A stretch of DNA of 64,000 nucleotides, from NCBI GenBank assembly GCA_904399395.1, contig CAJFPJ010000013.1, forward strand, positions 1 through 64,000, given 5' to 3'. Source of the stretch: an uncultured Clostridia bacterium. Lineage in GTDB: Bacteria > Bacillota > Clostridia > Oscillospirales > Acutalibacteraceae. Numbering within the stretch: the stretch's first letter is position 1; each line of letters opens with the position of its first letter. The notes under the pieces were generated by a model. It was not told the DNA's origin. It saw nothing but the letters and a program-made list of their open reading frames with translations, and ran no database searches. This document shows, in pieces, positions 48,035 to 56,721 of the stretch. The position numbers and the translations under genes are program-made.

Positions 48035-48418
48035 ATGCTGTATTGCCCCAAGTGCCGCGCTGTGGGGGAAGAAGCCTGCCCTTCCTGCGGTTCCCGGGAG
48101 TTGCGGGAGCCTCAGGAAGGGGATTCTGTGTTCCTTCTGGAGCGTTCTCCGGAAGAGATGGAAGAGGCCGTTTCCCTACTGCAGAAGAACAATATTCCTA
48201 TAGTCAAAGAGCCGTATGGAGAGAAGGAGCGACTTTTTGTTCCTTTTTCATCTCTGTATGACGCATCGGAGGCCCTCAGAAAGCTTCCGGGCCGTATGAC
48301 GTCTGGAAAACGGGCGTTCTGGAAGGCCTTTTCCCTGGTGCTGTTTCTCCTGCTGATCTGCCTTGTGGTATGGGGGACAGACGGCTTCCTGAGTTGGCTT
48401 CAATCTGTATTTGCATGA
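48035..48418 (+). CDS. Zinc-ribbon, DUF2007-like protein with C-terminal membrane anchor
   Basis: 127 residues in three parts: an N-terminal zinc ribbon (CPKC, then CPSCG, residues 3-18); a DUF2007-like small alpha/beta domain (~28-88, including VFLLERSPEEMEEAVSLLQ and IPIVKEP); and a C-terminal membrane span (~98-118). DUF2007 domains are thought to bind partners in signalling but have no proven function. ATG 48035 follows GGAAGTGA. It lies 26 bp upstream of the sulfhydrylase gene and probably shares its message. I see nothing that links it to sulfur metabolism. Confidence 0.75.
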   Translation: MLYCPKCRAVGEEACPSCGSRELREPQEGDSVFLLERSPEEMEEAVSLLQKNNIPIVKEPYGEKERLFVPFSSLYDASEALRKLPGRMTSGKRAFWKAFSLVLFLLLICLVVWGTDGFLSWLQSVFA

Positions 48419-48444
48419 ATCCTCAAAAAAAGGAGCTAAAAGAA

Positions 48445-49716
48445 ATGAGCTATCGTATCGACACCAACTGTATCCATGCGGGTTATACTCCCGGTAACGG
48501 AGATCCTCGCGTAGTGCCCATTGTGCAGAGCACAACCTATACCTATGACAGTTCAGAGGCCATGGGGGATCTTTTTGATCTGAAGGCAGAAGGCTTTTTT
48601 TATACGCGCCTTGGCAACCCTACGCTGGACGCAGTTGAAAAGAAAATTGCCGCTCTCGAAGGCGGCGTAGGGGCCCTTCTCACCTCTTCCGGCCAGGCGG
48701 CATCTCTGATCGCCGTGCTGAATATCTGCCATGCAGGGGATCATGTGGTGGCTTCCAACGCTATCTACGGCGGCACCTTCAATCTTATTTATAAGACTAT
48801 GCAGGAGATGGGAATCGATTCCACCTTTGTAGCGCCCGGCTGCAGCAGAGAAGAACTCGAGGCGGCTTTCCGTCCCAATACAAAATGTGTCTTCGCAGAA
48901 ACCCTTTCCAATCCCTCCCTGGTGGTAACGGATTTGGAGCTCTTTGCAGAAGAATCGCATGCTCATGGGGTTCCCCTTATTGTGGATAATACCTTTCCCA
49001 CCCCGATCAACTGCCGCCCCTTTGAATTTGGCGCGGATATCGTGACCCATTCCACCACCAAATATATGGACGGTCATGCCGTGCAGGTTGGCGGCGTCAT
49101 TGTGGATAGCGGTAATTTCGATTGGAAAAACGGCAAATTTCCTATGTTTACAGAGCCGGACGAATCTTATCATGGTATTGTATATGCGGAGCAGTTCGGC
49201 AAAGCGGCCTATATCACCAAGGCACGCACCCATCTTATGCGAGATCTGGGGGCACAGGCGGCACCTCAGAACGCTTTTCTGCTGAATTTGGGCCTCGAGA
49301 CTCTTGCTTTGCGCATGGAACGGCATTGCAAAAACGCTCAGGCCGTGGCGGAATATTTGGAGAAAAACAACAAGGTTGCATGGGTGAATTATCCGGGACT
49401 TGCCAGCAGCCCTTATCATGAGCTGGCAAAGAAATATATGCCGAACGGCACGTGCGGAGTGATTTCCTTTGGCGTGAAGGGCGGCCGGGAGGCGGCTATG
49501 CGCTTTATGGACAACCTGAAGATGGCTTCTGTTGTGACTCATGTGGCGGATTTGCGCACCTGTGTGCTTCATCCTGCCAGCACTACCCACCGCCAGCTGA
49601 CGGACGAGCAGCTGAAGGAAGCCGGGATAGGTGCAGATATGATTCGCCTTTCCGTGGGCATTGAGAATATTGCGGATATTCTGGAAGATCTGACCCAGGC
49701 CCTTGAGCATGCCTGA
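48445..49716 (+). CDS. O-acetylhomoserine sulfhydrylase (Cys/Met metabolism PLP enzyme)
   Basis: Probably makes homocysteine from O-acetylhomoserine and sulfide, using pyridoxal phosphate. ATG 48445 after AAGGAG gives 423 residues; length and the central insertion around FTEPDESYHGIVYAE favour sulfhydrylase (MetY/CysD) over cystathionine gamma-synthase (~380 aa). The PLP lysine lies in THSTTKYMDGH, and IVDNTFPTP and ETLSNPSL are family motifs. A metK with SAM control lies 8 kb upstream, but I see no S-box here. A 12-bp perfect hairpin follows the gene. Confidence 0.9.
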   Translation: MSYRIDTNCIHAGYTPGNGDPRVVPIVQSTTYTYDSSEAMGDLFDLKAEGFFYTRLGNPTLDAVEKKIAALEGGVGALLTSSGQAASLIAVLNICHAGDHVVASNAIYGGTFNLIYKTMQEMGIDSTFVAPGCSREELEAAFRPNTKCVFAETLSNPSLVVTDLELFAEESHAHGVPLIVDNTFPTPINCRPFEFGADIVTHSTTKYMDGHAVQVGGVIVDSGNFDWKNGKFPMFTEPDESYHGIVYAEQFGKAAYITKARTHLMRDLGAQAAPQNAFLLNLGLETLALRMERHCKNAQAVAEYLEKNNKVAWVNYPGLASSPYHELAKKYMPNGTCGVISFGVKGGREAAMRFMDNLKMASVVTHVADLRTCVLHPASTTHRQLTDEQLKEAGIGADMIRLSVGIENIADILEDLTQALEHA

Positions 49717-49754
49717 GAAAAATGAGCCTTATACTTTGGAATAAGTGGTGTGGT

Positions 49755-49782
49755 ACAGGCTGCGGAACTCTCCGCAGCCTGT
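49755..49782 (+). terminator. Hairpin after the sulfhydrylase gene
   Basis: ACAGGCTGCGGA (49755-49766) pairs perfectly with TCCGCAGCCTGT (49771-49782) around ACTC. No T-run follows (ATGTGTATG), so termination may be inefficient. Confidence 0.6.
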
Positions 49783-49861
49783 ATGTGTATGAAAATTAAA
49801 ATTGCTTTGCGGTCAGGCTGACGTAATCTTATATGCAGAAGTTTGAGGAGATAAAATACAT

Positions 49862-50908
49862 ATGGAGTATGCAATCTTGTGTAATCCGGGGCACAACCGG
49901 GTGTATTTTGAAGCATCCTTACAGCTGGCGCAGGCGGAATTTTCGCTTGTGGCCCGAAAATTGTCTGTCCCCTGTGGGCAAGCGGGGATTGAAATGATAT
50001 GTGATATACCATATTTTGTTTTCCAGGCGGAAAAAGAGCTTTCTGCCGCTGATATTCGGAGGGTGTCGGAACTCTCTTTTGTATACGCTCTCTTTTCCCT
50101 TAAACGAGAGGGGCAAGAAGTGGCTTTGCACCCTATCCGGAGGACGGATGAGCGTTTTGTGGATGAAAGTATTGGAACAATCCTGAAATATACAGGGAAG
50201 ACCAATGAGCTGTTCACTCGAATGCTAATCCATGTGGCGCAACTTACTCAGGAAACAGGGGAAGAGCAGAATCTGCGGCTTTTGGACCCGGTGGCGGGAA
50301 AGGGAACGACCCTATATGAAGGATTGATTCGGGGGTTCGATGTATACGGCGTTGAGATCGGGGATAAGGTTACAACAGAGGCGTATCACTTTCTGAAGCG
50401 TTTTCTGGAAACGGCGCGGTATAAGTTCACATGCAAGACAGTTCGGATTTCAGGTGAAAACAAATCCTTTTCTGCTTCTCGCCACACCTTTCAAATTGCC
50501 AGAAACAAGGAAGACTTGAAAAATAGGAATCTGCGGACCGCAGAATTTATAGCGGGTAATTCCATGTATTCTCATCTGTTTTTCAAAAAGAGATTTTTCC
50601 ATATGATTGTGGGAGATCTTCCTTACGGAGTTCAGCATGGAAATGTGACGTCTGAAAAGCGGTCCTCTCTTACCCGTAATCCCAGCGAACTACTGGAAGC
50701 CTGTCTCCCGGCTTGGAAACAGGTATTAAAGCCCGGGGGAGCAGTGGTTTTGGCGTGGAATAGCAATGTGCTTTCCCGCGAAAAACTGGCGATGGTTCTA
50801 GAAAAGCACGGCTTCCGTGTGCTGCAAGAGGGGCCTTTTCTGGAATTTGAGCACCGGGTGGATCTGTCTATCCGAAGAGATATCATTGTTGCTATAAAAG
50901 GAAACTAA
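49862..50908 (+). CDS. Class I SAM-dependent methyltransferase, probable RNA-guanine type
   Basis: 348 residues. The C-terminal half is a Rossmann methyltransferase: motif I LDPVAGKGTTLYEG near residue 140 and catalytic motif GDLPYG near 255, the latter resembling the DPPYG/DLPFG loops of Trm14/TrmN-like tRNA guanine-N2 methyltransferases. The first ~130 residues do not show a THUMP domain I can recognise, so target and site are open. A ribosome site (GAGGAG) precedes ATG 49862. Flanked by unrelated genes. Confidence 0.75.
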   Translation: MEYAILCNPGHNRVYFEASLQLAQAEFSLVARKLSVPCGQAGIEMICDIPYFVFQAEKELSAADIRRVSELSFVYALFSLKREGQEVALHPIRRTDERFVDESIGTILKYTGKTNELFTRMLIHVAQLTQETGEEQNLRLLDPVAGKGTTLYEGLIRGFDVYGVEIGDKVTTEAYHFLKRFLETARYKFTCKTVRISGENKSFSASRHTFQIARNKEDLKNRNLRTAEFIAGNSMYSHLFFKKRFFHMIVGDLPYGVQHGNVTSEKRSSLTRNPSELLEACLPAWKQVLKPGGAVVLAWNSNVLSREKLAMVLEKHGFRVLQEGPFLEFEHRVDLSIRRDIIVAIKGN

Positions 50909-50992
50909 ACGAATAAAGCATAGAGATGATAGCGGATAGATAGTAAAAAACTGTGTATCTCAAGAAATAGAAGAAGAAAGAAGGAGAATGTT

Positions 50993-51751
50993 TTGGCGGA
51001 TTGGAGCGCAGAGCAGTATTTAAAGTTTAAAGAACAAAGAACACAACCTGCAAAAGATTTGGCTATGCGGCTCGTAGAGATGGATCCTAAAACAGTTGTA
51101 GATCTTGGTTGTGGGCCGGGGAACAGCACAGCAGTTTTACAGAAGATTTTTCCAAAAGCTAAGGTGATGGGGATTGACAGTTCTCCTAATATGATTAAAA
51201 AGGCACAGGAGGCTTATCCGGAAATACAATTTGCGGTTTGTGATGCCCGAAATTTGGAGAATGGGTATGATGTGATTTTTTCCAATGCCTGTTTGCAATG
51301 GATTCCCGATCACAGGTCATTGATTCCCAATCTCGTCACAAAATTAAATAAGAATGGTGTTTTGGCAGTTCAAATTCCTATGAATACAGAGGAACCTCTG
51401 TTTAGAGTAATAAAAGAAGTCGCAGCAGATCCTGTTTGGAATTTTGAAAACGTAAGTTTAGAAACAAATGAAACACTTCATCCAGAAGAGTATTTTCGTA
51501 TTCTATCGGAATGTTCATCAAATTTTGATATATGGGAAACATCCTACTATCACAGGATGCCTTCTCATCGGTCATTGATTGATTGGATTCGAGGCACCAG
51601 GCTTCGCCCTTATCTTGCGGTTCTTAATGAAGAAAAGGCTTTAGAATTTGAAAATGAGATCCTGAAACGGGCTGAGAAAATATATCCAATTGAAAGCAAT
51701 GGAGAAATTATTTTCCGCTTCCGGCGTTTTTTCTTTACTGCTGTTCGATGA
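50993..51751 (+). CDS. tam: Trans-aconitate 2-methyltransferase-like protein
   Basis: SAM-dependent methyltransferase of 252 residues resembling Tam, which methylates trans-aconitate formed from aconitate cycle by-products. TTG 50993 lies six bases after AAGGAG. Motif I is VDLGCGPGNST (~36-46); FSNACLQWIPDHRSL and DWIRGTRLRPYL are Tam signatures. The gene is visibly richer in A+T than its neighbours, suggesting acquisition from elsewhere. Substrate specificity cannot be read from sequence alone. Confidence 0.8.
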   Translation: MADWSAEQYLKFKEQRTQPAKDLAMRLVEMDPKTVVDLGCGPGNSTAVLQKIFPKAKVMGIDSSPNMIKKAQEAYPEIQFAVCDARNLENGYDVIFSNACLQWIPDHRSLIPNLVTKLNKNGVLAVQIPMNTEEPLFRVIKEVAADPVWNFENVSLETNETLHPEEYFRILSECSSNFDIWETSYYHRMPSHRSLIDWIRGTRLRPYLAVLNEEKALEFENEILKRAEKIYPIESNGEIIFRFRRFFFTAVR

Positions 51752-51878
51752 TCAGGAGTACATATATTTGCTGGGATAGTGATGTGATTTGCCGGTACAT
51801 GAAAACTGCTTTATTTGCAAGGGCGTGAAATCCGAAATAAAAACTTTTGTGGCTGTATGGGACTAAAATAAAATCTTT

Positions 51879-51908
51879 GTATGTTCCCTTCTTCCTTTGG
51901 CAATACTG
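51879..51908 (+). promoter_or_regulatory. Candidate sigma-F-type promoter of sigG
   Basis: GTATG (51879-51883), 15 bp, then GGCAATACTG (51899-51908), which fits the sigma-F -10 pattern GGNNANANTR at every defined position. The -35 element differs from GYATA at the last base and the spacer is about one base short. It lies 35 bp before the sigG start codon. In Bacillus sigG is transcribed by sigma-F, so the placement makes sense. Confidence 0.5.
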
Positions 51909-51942
51909 AAATCGATAACCGAAGGAGAAAGAAGGGTGCGCT

Positions 51943-52722
51943 GTGTATAATAAAGTGGAAATCTGCGGGGTGAATACATCAAAGCTCAAGGTGCTTACCG
52001 AAGCGGAAAAAAGAGAGCTTCTGCTTACGATCCACAACGGCACGGAAGAAGAGAAGAAAAAAGCGCGAGAGGAAATGATCAACGGCAACCTGAAGCTGGT
52101 GTTGAGCGTGATTCAGCGCTTTACGAACCGGGGAGAAAATCTGGATGACCTGTTTCAGGTGGGTTGCATCGGTTTGATGAAGGCCGTGGATAATTTCAAT
52201 CCGGATTTGATGGTCCGTTTTTCCACATATGGAGTCCCCATGATTATTGGGGAGATTCGCCGGTATCTGCGGGATAATAACAGCGTACGCGTCAGCCGCT
52301 CCCTGCGAGACACTGCTTATAAGGCTATGCAGGTGAAAGAACGGCTCACAAATGAAAATCATCAGGAGCCTACGGTAGAGCAGATCGCCAAAGAGCTGGA
52401 TATTTCCAGAGAAGAGGTGGTCATGGCTCTGGAATCCATCGTAGAGCCTGTTTCTCTCTATGAGCCTGTGTTTAACGACGGCGGGGATACCATTTATGTG
52501 ATGGACCAAGTAGGCGACAACAACGACGATCAGAACTGGCTGGAGGAAATTGCTTTAAAGCAAGCTATCAATGACCTGAGCGATCGGGAGAAAAAAATCC
52601 TTACGATGCGGTTTTTCCAGGGGAAAACCCAAATGGAGGTGGCCTCTGAAATCCATATCAGCCAGGCGCAGGTTTCCAGGCTTGAAAAGGGGGCGCTGAA
52701 CCGCATCAAGGGGCAGCTCTAA
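51943..52722 (+). CDS. sigG: Sporulation sigma factor sigma-G
   Basis: Late forespore-specific sigma factor. GTG 51943 after GAAGG gives 259 residues. The N-terminus NKVEICGVNTSKLKVL is diagnostic of sigma-G. Region 2 has LDDLFQVGCIGLMKAVDNF and RFSTYGVPMIIGEIRRYLRDN; region 4 has GKTQMEVASEIHISQAQVSRLE. spoIIGA and sigE, which precede sigG in Bacillus, are not adjacent here. A perfect bidirectional terminator follows. Confidence 0.97.
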   Translation: MYNKVEICGVNTSKLKVLTEAEKRELLLTIHNGTEEEKKKAREEMINGNLKLVLSVIQRFTNRGENLDDLFQVGCIGLMKAVDNFNPDLMVRFSTYGVPMIIGEIRRYLRDNNSVRVSRSLRDTAYKAMQVKERLTNENHQEPTVEQIAKELDISREEVVMALESIVEPVSLYEPVFNDGGDTIYVMDQVGDNNDDQNWLEEIALKQAINDLSDREKKILTMRFFQGKTQMEVASEIHISQAQVSRLEKGALNRIKGQL

Positions 52723-52748
52723 TTTAAAAACAAATAAATTGCATAAAA

Positions 52749-52790
52749 GAACGGTGCAGCGTCTTTCAAAGACGCTGCACCGTTTTTTCT
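52749..52790. terminator. Bidirectional terminator between sigG and the second ABC operon
   Basis: ACGGTGCAGCGTCTTT (52751-52766) and AAAGACGCTGCACCGT (52768-52783) form a near-continuous inverted repeat with a minimal loop, followed by TTTTT and preceded by an A-rich stretch. It serves sigG and the converging permease operon. Confidence 0.92.
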
Positions 52791-52847
52791 GCCAGCTCTA
52801 TAGTGCTGGTTTTCTCTCCTCTCCAGAAGAAAGCGAACTGAGGGTGT

Positions 52848-53744
52848 TCAGCCTTTTACACCCCCCAGTGTAATACCTTTCACAAAATTCCCTTGAATAA
52901 AGGGATAGAGAATCAATACCGGCAGGACACCGATCACGGCCATGGCCATTCGTACGGAAACTGAGGGGATAGAAGCCAGACCAACATCGGCATTGCTGAT
53001 ATTCCCGGAGTTCTGCGTCAAATACTGGATATTCTGTATCATCCTGTTCAGCAGATTCTGAATGGAATACAGGTCGGTATTCCTTGTAAGATATACATAG
53101 CCATTCTGCCAGTCGTTCCAATAGGCAATTCCTGCAAATAAGCCGATCGTGGCGATGATTGGCTTAGCAAGAGGGAATGCTACCTTAGAGAAAGTTTGGA
53201 ATTCAGAAGCTCCGTCTATATAGGCCGCCTCCAGAATTTCTGTTGGGATACTCGTAACGAAATAGGATTTCATCAGCAAAATGTAAAATCCGCTGGTGAC
53301 AAGATTGGGCAGGAGGATCCCAAGAAACGTATCTTTGATGCCGAAAACGGTAGTGTAGTTCATATAAGTAGGAACCAGCCCGCCGTTAAACAGCATGGTG
53401 AAGAATACGAGAAAAGTGAGCACACCTCTTGCGGGAAGGCTCTTTTTTGAAATCGCATATGCCAGAAGCGTTGTGATAGTGATAGAAAGAACCGTTCCTA
53501 CTGCTGTAAGAAGGATAGAAACGCCATATGCCTTGATAACGGAATTACCGGTTTTAAATACATATTCATACGCATACAGGCTGAATTTTTCTGGAATAAA
53601 GCTGTATCCGTTCTGAATCAGGGTGTCGTTGTCCGTTATAGAGGACATAAAAAGCAGAATCATGGGAATGACAGCGCTGAGAGAGAGAAAGATCATTACG
53701 ATATGCCCGATCACCTGAAATATTTTTTCTTCCCGTGTACGCAT
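52848..53744 (-). CDS. ABC transporter permease, LplC-type (second system)
   Basis: Permease of the second carbohydrate importer, 298 residues, about six membrane spans. The EAA docking loop EAAYIDGASEF...AFPL lies near residues 170-190, and the C-terminus KGITLGGVKG matches the LplC family and the first system's protein. It is the last gene of a minus-strand unit: binding protein, LplB-type permease, LplC-type permease. GGAGG lies just upstream of its start. Confidence 0.9.
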   Translation of the reverse strand: MRTREEKIFQVIGHIVMIFLSLSAVIPMILLFMSSITDNDTLIQNGYSFIPEKFSLYAYEYVFKTGNSVIKAYGVSILLTAVGTVLSITITTLLAYAISKKSLPARGVLTFLVFFTMLFNGGLVPTYMNYTTVFGIKDTFLGILLPNLVTSGFYILLMKSYFVTSIPTEILEAAYIDGASEFQTFSKVAFPLAKPIIATIGLFAGIAYWNDWQNGYVYLTRNTDLYSIQNLLNRMIQNIQYLTQNSGNISNADVGLASIPSVSVRMAMAVIGVLPVLILYPFIQGNFVKGITLGGVKG

Positions 53745-53755
53745 TTTCCCACCTC

Positions 53756-54703
53756 CTAAAATAGGCTGCTTTCCGGATCGATTTTGCGCACGATCAGATT
53801 GGTTGTAAGCACCAGCACAAATCCTACCAGCGATTGATAGAAACCGGCCGCAGCCGAAAGGCTGATATCACCCAGTTCCAGAAGACCTCTGTAAACATAT
53901 GTATCGATGGTGTTCGTTACGGCATAAAGAGCCCCGGAATTCATAGGCACCTGATAGAAAAGCCCGAAATCTGAATAGAAAATTCTTCCTATTGCAAGCA
54001 GGCTCAGCATGATGATGGTGGGTTTCAGCAGGGGGAGCGTAATATACCGGATCTGCTTCCATTTGCTGGCCCCGTCGATCAAGGCTGCCTCATAGTAAGA
54101 GCGGTCAAAGCCTATTATGGAAGAAAGATAGATGATACTGTTATACCCAAGGCCTTTCCAGATATTTACAAATACCAGAATAAAAGGCCAATACTCCTTT
54201 TCCATATACCAGGAAATCGGCTCTATGTTCAAAGCGCTGAGGATGGTTTTGTTGATAAAGCCGTTTTCCGGGGAAAGGAAACCGAATACCAAATAACTGA
54301 CGATCACCATGGAAATCATGTATGGAAGCAGGATTACCGACTGGTATACCTTTTTGATCTTATGCGTCAGCTCAGAAAGGATGATTGCTACCGCTATGGC
54401 GCATACCGCATTCAATACGATAAAGACCAGATTGTATAAAAGAGTATTCCGGGTAATGATAAAGGCATCCTGGGTGGAAAACAGAAATTTGAAATTCTCC
54501 AGTCCTGCCCAATCGGAACCGTAGATCCCCTTTCTGGCATTAAAATTTTTGAATGCCAGGACCAGCCCCGGCAGCGGCATATAATTGTTAATGAACAGAT
54601 ATGCCAGGCCGGGGAGGGCCATCAGATAAAGAGGGAGATGCTTTTTAACGGCAAGCAGCCGTTTCCTTTTTTTCGGCACAGCTATTGTTTGTGCTCGAGC
54701 CAT
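53756..54703 (-). CDS. ABC transporter permease, LplB-type (second system)
   Basis: 315 residues from the ATG at 54703, with GGAAGGG upstream; a TTG two codons earlier is possible. The basic N-terminus (VPKKRKRLL) is followed by about six membrane spans. The EAA loop EAALIDGASKWKQIRYITLP occurs in the last third. Eleven bp separate it from the next permease. As in the first system, no ATPase gene is present. Confidence 0.9.
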   Translation of the reverse strand: MARAQTIAVPKKRKRLLAVKKHLPLYLMALPGLAYLFINNYMPLPGLVLAFKNFNARKGIYGSDWAGLENFKFLFSTQDAFIITRNTLLYNLVFIVLNAVCAIAVAIILSELTHKIKKVYQSVILLPYMISMVIVSYLVFGFLSPENGFINKTILSALNIEPISWYMEKEYWPFILVFVNIWKGLGYNSIIYLSSIIGFDRSYYEAALIDGASKWKQIRYITLPLLKPTIIMLSLLAIGRIFYSDFGLFYQVPMNSGALYAVTNTIDTYVYRGLLELGDISLSAAAGFYQSLVGFVLVLTTNLIVRKIDPESSLF

Positions 54704-54727
54704 ATACAACCCTTCCCTCGCATTTGT

Positions 54728-56314
54728 TTATTCAACACCGGCTTCTTTGGCCCATTTATCCAGAGCTTCCTGCTTAGCCTGCATGTATTCCTGAAGCCCT
54801 GCGGCATTGAGTCTTTCCATCATTTCAGGAATCGTGGTGGCCGGATCCGCAAAGCCATATTGAAGCTGCTTTTCGTATTCGTCATATACATTGGAAAGAG
54901 CTGTGAACTGGGCGGAGTAAGCGCTCTTATCAAATGTAAAGCCAATAGCCTTGGACTGTACGGCGTTTTTATTGAATTCCTCCGTTCTATCCCAGATATC
55001 CAGGGTGTCGCCTTCCCAAACATGGGCTATGAACTGATTGGGAAGCTCCCAGTTGACGATGTTGTAATATTCAGAATTCTGAGAATCCACGCCTTCCGGG
55101 AAGGTGATGTGGCCGTCTTCCGTCTTCACATATTCCTTTCCTTCCTCACCCCAGCAGATAAGGTTTGAAAGTTCGGGATCTGTAAAGAAAGCGTTATAGA
55201 TCTGCATGGCGGCAACGGGATCTTCCGAATTCTGGTTGATACACCAGAGAAGGCTTGTTGTTGTGCTGGAGGGCCTGAAAGCCTCTTCTTCTATGCAGAA
55301 TACCACCATAGGCCTGCCGCATTCGCCGGATATCTGGGTCTTATAGCCGGGCTTGCCTTGCGATAGCATGGACATATATTCACCAGATTTTACTCTGGCA
55401 GAAACGGCTGTGTCATCGGAAATGGCATCCTGGGAGATATATCCCAGCTTGTTCCACTCGTAGACCATGTTGCAGCGTTCATAGAAGATTTCACTCTCAA
55501 ACAGATTCTCCACCTTCAGGCTGTTGGCTGGATCCAGAAGGACACCAAAATTATCGCCGCCGATAAGATCCACAGAGCTTCCTTGGCTTATCAGGTTAGG
55601 CGCGGTGGAAAAAACATATTTATCCGGATATTTTTCATGAAGCTGAGCAAAAATATCGTTGATGGTATCCAGATCGGTAAAAATCATTTCCTTGTATTCA
55701 TCCTCATAGAGAGAATCATAATCGAAGCCGATTCCATCCAGATATTCTTCACCGATCATGATGCATGCAGGGTAAATGGCAAGGTCGCGCTTATTCGGGA
55801 GACCATAGAGTTTACCACCGATACGGATAGCGTCGAACTCATGCTCATCAAACCCTTCCAAAACTCCTTTGCCGTAAGTTTGGATGAGGTCATCGGTGTC
55901 CAGATCGTAACAGAAACCGTCACTGACAGCGGTGGAATACCCAAGAGGAGAAACCTGATACAGATCCAGTTTTTCTCCAGAGGTGAGCATCATTCGTATG
56001 TTCTGTTGATATGAAGCAGAATCCAGCCACAGCAATTCGAATTCAATTCCCAAATCTTCTGTAGTTATGTCGTTTATGAGCTTGTTAATTCTGTCAATTC
56101 CAGCAGGGGAGCCCGTCCAGTTGTAGGCGGACATAACAATCTTGGGATATTGCCCGGATTCTTTCCGCTGGGCAATGACCGCTTCTGCAGGATCTTCGCC
56201 TTCCGCTACGGAAACTGGACTTGTTGAAGAAGCCGCGGGGGAGTTGTTGCAGCCTCCGGCTATAGCCAGGATCATGCCTGCGCTCAGCAGTGCTGCACAT
56301 AATTTTTTTAGCAT
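54728..56314 (-). CDS. ABC transporter sugar-binding lipoprotein (second system)
   Basis: Lipid-anchored extracellular binding protein, 528 residues, with GGAGG upstream of the ATG at 56314. The signal peptide ends in the lipobox IAGGC (Cys22). The mature domain is a large type-1 solute-binding fold like the first system's protein but shorter, so the two transporters probably handle different sugars or chain lengths. It is divergent from a YesM/YesN pair across 407 bp, the usual place for a regulator's binding sites. Confidence 0.9.
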   Translation of the reverse strand: MLKKLCAALLSAGMILAIAGGCNNSPAASSTSPVSVAEGEDPAEAVIAQRKESGQYPKIVMSAYNWTGSPAGIDRINKLINDITTEDLGIEFELLWLDSASYQQNIRMMLTSGEKLDLYQVSPLGYSTAVSDGFCYDLDTDDLIQTYGKGVLEGFDEHEFDAIRIGGKLYGLPNKRDLAIYPACIMIGEEYLDGIGFDYDSLYEDEYKEMIFTDLDTINDIFAQLHEKYPDKYVFSTAPNLISQGSSVDLIGGDNFGVLLDPANSLKVENLFESEIFYERCNMVYEWNKLGYISQDAISDDTAVSARVKSGEYMSMLSQGKPGYKTQISGECGRPMVVFCIEEEAFRPSSTTTSLLWCINQNSEDPVAAMQIYNAFFTDPELSNLICWGEEGKEYVKTEDGHITFPEGVDSQNSEYYNIVNWELPNQFIAHVWEGDTLDIWDRTEEFNKNAVQSKAIGFTFDKSAYSAQFTALSNVYDEYEKQLQYGFADPATTIPEMMERLNAAGLQEYMQAKQEALDKWAKEAGVE

Positions 56315-56721
56315 ACGTGAACCTCCTTTTTATTTCTGCAAAAATTTACACGGTTTTTCCTGTTTATAAGATTTGAAAAGTTTTCCTCCTTTCTTTAGAA
56401 ATTAAACTGTAGATATTGCTAATATGGACTTTTTGGTTTATAATAGATAAAACCTCAAGTTGTTTTGTATAATTTTATTGAAATTATTTGTTTGTTTAAG
56501 TTAAGAATAGCTGAATTGTATAAATGCATCAAGAAAATTTGGCTGGAAGATTTTGTAATTTTCTTATAATTTATACCTTATCGTTCAAATATAAATGTTA
56601 ACAATTCCATATAAAAACGTCCCGTTTTATACAAAAACGGGACGTTTAGAGAAATTATACCTTAGATTTTAATAGACTGATAAAGTATACAATATGTAGA
56701 CGGGGAAGGAGCAAAAGAAAA
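56315..56721. promoter_or_regulatory. 407-bp divergent control region between binding protein and second YesM
   Basis: Very AT-rich. It contains a perfect 14-bp inverted repeat at 56615-56647 and several TATAAT-like boxes. On the plus strand TAGATT (56663) with TATACA (56686-56691) is a weak promoter candidate. On the minus strand TATAAA near 56440 lacks a good -35, as expected for an activator-dependent promoter. Direct repeats for the AraC-type regulator are likely here but I could not identify them with confidence. Confidence 0.5.
56615..56647. repeat. 14-bp perfect inverted repeat in the divergent control region
   Basis: AAACGTCCCGTTTT (56615-56628) and AAAACGGGACGTTT (56634-56647) are exact reverse complements around five bases. 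It could stop transcription in either direction (A- and T-rich flanks), or bind a dimeric regulator upstream of the kinase gene. Confidence 0.7.
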
